This document shows, one piece after another, positions 61,690 through 64,000 of a stretch of DNA of 64,000 bases. Numbering within the stretch: the first letter of the stretch is position 1; each line of letters opens with the position of its first letter. A program made the translations under genes and the position numbers. The notes below the pieces were generated by a model, which did no database searches, was not told the origin of the DNA, and was given only the letters and a program-made list of their open reading frames with translations. Source of the stretch: Plantago ovata (taxonomy: Eukaryota > Streptophyta > Magnoliopsida > Lamiales > Plantaginaceae); the NCBI GenBank assembly GCA_028274465.1, contig CM051456.1, forward strand, positions 113,451,397 through 113,515,396, in the 5' to 3' direction.

Positions 61690-62215
61690 ACCACCATTTC
61701 AAGTGGTGGCTTTCTTCGCCTTCCACCTAGCCGCCACCACCTTTTACACATCCGCATCCTTTTTTGGCTTTGCCTCAGCAACAGGATTAGCCAGCTTGTA
61801 GGAAGATTTGACCCTGATCAACCTTGCTCTACCAGCCGAGTTTTTCAGCTGGACCACTAAAATTTTCCTAAAGTTCTTTGGAAGCACTGCCTTGTGTTCC
61901 TACTCCATAAACTCTGCAATCGCGTACGGGCTCAATCCGCTTTTGTCAATCAAAGCCACCAACGCCTTCTTAATAATCAAATCAATTACCAAAAAAAAAA
62001 AACCTCATTTTGTTTCCTTGATCATCTCAAAATTACTGCAACAGAATTACCAATGAGCACTAATTACAATAATACCTCAAAATAAGGAGGATGAAGAACA
62101 GGGGATTTAGGCCTCCTCTGCCTTGGAGACCTTGGTATCTTATCCGATGGTGACACCCTCATCATTAAAAAGTCCATGAAAAGCTGAGAGTAGAAGATTA
62201 TGTGTAGAGAACTAA
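61690..62215 (-). pseudogene. Histone H1 globular-domain exon, inverted copy with a stop
   Basis: On the minus strand, about 61984-61700 encodes the H1 globular domain: MIKKALVALIDKSGLSPYAI, then AEFME, a TAG stop, EHKAVLPKNFRKILVVQLKN and further VKSSYKLANP. The acceptor that precedes the exon in the plus-strand copy (tatcag) is lost here (aattg). The stop and lost splice site make it a pseudogene. It mirrors 62250-62810, intron included. Confidence 0.85.
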
Positions 62216-62390
62216 ACAAGATTAATATAACATTGTACTATTCTCTATTTCTCTACACAGAATCTTATACTGTCAGTCTGTCATGGCCGTTTGTATGATG
62301 AGGGAGGGCTACACCACTGAGTTTAGATACCGAGGTCTCCTAGGGAGAGGAGGCCTAAATCCCAGTCTCGTCATCCTCCGGTGTTGTAAT
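62089..62390. repeat. Inverted repeat at the centre of the histone H1 palindrome
   Basis: Arms of about 130 bp (62089-62215 and 62250-62390) pair imperfectly: both hold GGATTTAGGCCTCCTC, then GGAGACCT-GGTATCT, CATCAT, CCATGA and GTGTAGAGAA. The loop is about 35 bp. The outer ends look like a MITE, and related ends occur at 61560-61650. Confidence 0.8.
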
Positions 62391-62460
62391 TAGGGGGCTC
62401 ATTCATAATCCTGGTTTAGCAATTTTGAGATGATCATGGAAATGATTTTCTTTTTATCAG

Positions 62461-62739
62461 ATGATTAAGGAGGCGCTGGTGGCTTTGAATGCAAAAAACG
62501 GATCGAGCCCGTATGCTATAGCAAAGTTTATGGAGAGGAAGCACAAGGGAGTGCTTCCAAAGAACTTTAAGAAAATCTTAGCGATCCAATTGAAAAACTC
62601 AACTGCTAGAGGAAGGCTGGTCAAGGTCAAGTATTCCTACAAGCTAGCCCATCCTGATGCTGGGGCGAAACCGGGGAAGGATGCGGCAATGGAAAAGGTG
62701 GTAGCGGTTCCGAAGAAGGGGAAGAAAGCCAATGGTTGA
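62461..62739 (+). CDS. Histone H1 globular domain and short Lys-rich tail, 5' exon not found
   Basis: An open frame of 92 aa matches the H1/H5 winged helix from the usual intron border on: MIKEALVALNAKNGSSPYAI, AKFMERKHKGVLPKNFKKIL, AIQLKNSTARGRLVKVKYSY, KLAHPDAG, ending in a short basic tail (PKKGKKANG). A good acceptor (ctttttatcag) stands right before the ATG, so in the parent gene this Met is an internal residue after the first exon (usual wording HPPYF). No such exon is seen upstream within the window; an inverted repeat lies there instead. The frame may be read from this ATG, but it lacks the start of the first helix and the long Lys/Ala/Pro tail of true H1. It is probably a truncated copy. 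Confidence 0.6.
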   Translation: MIKEALVALNAKNGSSPYAIAKFMERKHKGVLPKNFKKILAIQLKNSTARGRLVKVKYSYKLAHPDAGAKPGKDAAMEKVVAVPKKGKKANG

Positions 62740-63300
62740 AAAGGTGGTGGATAGTGGATTATGGATTTTGGAGGTGTGAAACTGTGAATGGAGGATATAG
62801 GATTAAGGATGCTAGGTCTTCTTGTTTGAATAATGTAAAGAAGAAAAAATTGATAAAGATCCGACAAACAGAGATGATTTTTTTTAAAAAAACTGCTTTG
62901 TATTCCCGAGAGCATTTCTTATGCACTCTGCACGTTTTATGCTCTCGTTGATTAAATAAATTTTGCCGTTTCTGAAAAAAATTTAGATATGAATGCATGT
63001 TTAAATATGTGTTAAAAAAAAATCGTAACTGATAGAAGTTAATAATGTAATATACCAAATTTAAATATATTCAGACATCTACATACAAATTTAAACATAA
63101 TTATTAATAAAATTTCAGAATAATCCAACACAACATAAAAAAAGGAGAAGATGCAAGAAGAAGGCAGTAAATCAATCAACAAAACATTTGACAATGCAAA
63201 TACGTAACGTCAATCAACTTGCAAAATGAAAAAACCCTAAAACTTAGGGCAAAGGAATTGAAAATTTACAAAACGACATAATACTTGAGAAAAACAAAGA
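62740..63300. other. AT-rich spacer right of the histone H1 copy
   Basis: No gene recognised. The end of the palindrome arm is at about 62810. Confidence 0.5.
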
Positions 63301-63319
63301 GAAGTTACGAAAACCTCAC

Positions 63320-63545
63320 CGTTGGTATCATCTTGTCTGCAAAGTTTATAGTTGCAGGGAAACTAAACCGATGGATGCGTAGATCGAGTCAAGGAGAGTC
63401 GGATTATGGTTTTTATTTAAGGAGGCGGTGAGATTTCGACGAGATATGGCCATAAATGATAACGACGGCGGTGGAATTTTGATGGAGAGAAAACAAGCAG
63501 AGAGCGCAAGCTAACCCTAGTGACAAAAAGGGTTGGGAGAATTGA
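63320..63545 (-). other. Possible 5' exon of a minus-strand transcript
   Basis: On the minus strand, a telo-box-like aCTAGGGTTA (about 63512-63521) and a pyrimidine-rich stretch are followed by an ATG at about 63450 opening a 35-codon frame (MAISRRNLTASLNKNHNPTL and on). A good donor (CCAACG|gtgagg) lies near 63321. The layout resembles the first exon of a plant gene, but I see no further exon to the left. Confidence 0.3.
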
Positions 63546-63760
63546 AGGAGAGTGAGAAAAAATGTCGCTTTTATCACACTCTGTGGGCCGCATTAGTTTA
63601 AGTCCAAACGTATAACATAAATTACAGAAGGCGAGAGGCCCACTTAATTTTATTGCTTAATGGCCTAGTCTGCAAGAGAATTATTATTTTTGTGAGCGTT
63701 TATTAATATACCACCCCTGCTAGATGGCCTGTTTTCATCTCTACGTCCAAACTATTTCAT

Positions 63761-64000
63761 TTATTACTCTCTCCATCCCGATGATAAGCTTACGTTTGCT
63801 TTTTACACGGTTTTTCATAAATGGTTTTGTTTGGTAGTGTTATATTAATATTGTATGTAAATGTGGGGTAGTAGATTAAAAGAGTGAGATATGATTGGAG
63901 ATAAAGAAGTATAAAAGTGAGGTCCATACTTAAAATAATGTAGATGAAATATGGGGTACTTTCCAAAAATGAAAACGTAAAGAATTGAATGGGGCGTCAA
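63761..64000. mobile_element. Stowaway-like MITE at the right edge
   Basis: The left end CTCTCTCCATCCCGATGATA follows TTA and is typical of Stowaway. The internal words (gtggggtagtagattaaaag, gaggtccatac) are those of this MITE class. The right end is at or just beyond the window edge. Confidence 0.6.

Overview
This window is nuclear DNA of a flowering plant, most likely a eudicot. Genes are split by many short AT-rich GT-AG introns, intergenic DNA is AT-rich, and the proteins are plant-specific: a callose synthase, a plant MAPKKK, an XTH, hybrid proline-rich proteins and a LUMINIDEPENDENS-like family. The DNA between genes holds Stowaway-like and Mutator-like MITEs, LINE remnants, a Cassandra-type 5S-derived repeat and a TRIM-like element. 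I could not fix the species.

Layout, left to right. (1) 1-540, minus: first exons of a LUMINIDEPENDENS-like gene (copy A), cut by the window edge. (2) 2441-6642, plus: a complete 12-exon DUF21/CBS membrane protein of the CNNM/CorC type. (3) 6880-15976, minus: a tandem array of LUMINIDEPENDENS-like copies. Copy B looks intact, copy C is a wreck, and copy D is split by a Mutator-like MITE that carries an unusual array of near-palindromes. A dead LINE lies between B and C. (4) 16938-31376, minus: a complete callose synthase of about 41 exons, the CalS5 (GSL2) type that builds the callose wall of pollen tetrads. (5) 31.4-34 kb: repeat-rich spacer. (6) 34.1-44 kb: BTF3 (NAC-beta) and three hybrid proline-rich protein copies, produced by repeated duplication of a BTF3-HyPRP block. 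The second round left a BTF3 last-exon fragment and a HyPRP with its cysteine core deleted. (7) 44.4-50.7 kb: LINE remnants, MITEs and an otherwise gene-free AT-rich spacer. (8) 50709-56172, plus: a complete MAPKKK3-type kinase, with a possible small cysteine-rich peptide frame inside its ninth intron. (9) 57444-58680, minus: a complete XTH. (10) 59-64 kb: a MULE-type MITE with a 9-bp target duplication, a LINE tail with an 18-bp target duplication, and a large inverted duplication of a histone H1 globular-domain exon.

The intact genes are single eukaryotic transcription units and do not form an operon or pathway. Several act at the cell surface or wall (CalS5, XTH, HyPRPs), MAPKKK3 is a signalling kinase, BTF3 is a ribosome-associated chaperone, and the DUF21/CBS protein is a membrane protein. 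The most unusual features are local duplications: the LUMINIDEPENDENS-like array, the BTF3-HyPRP block and the histone H1 palindrome.
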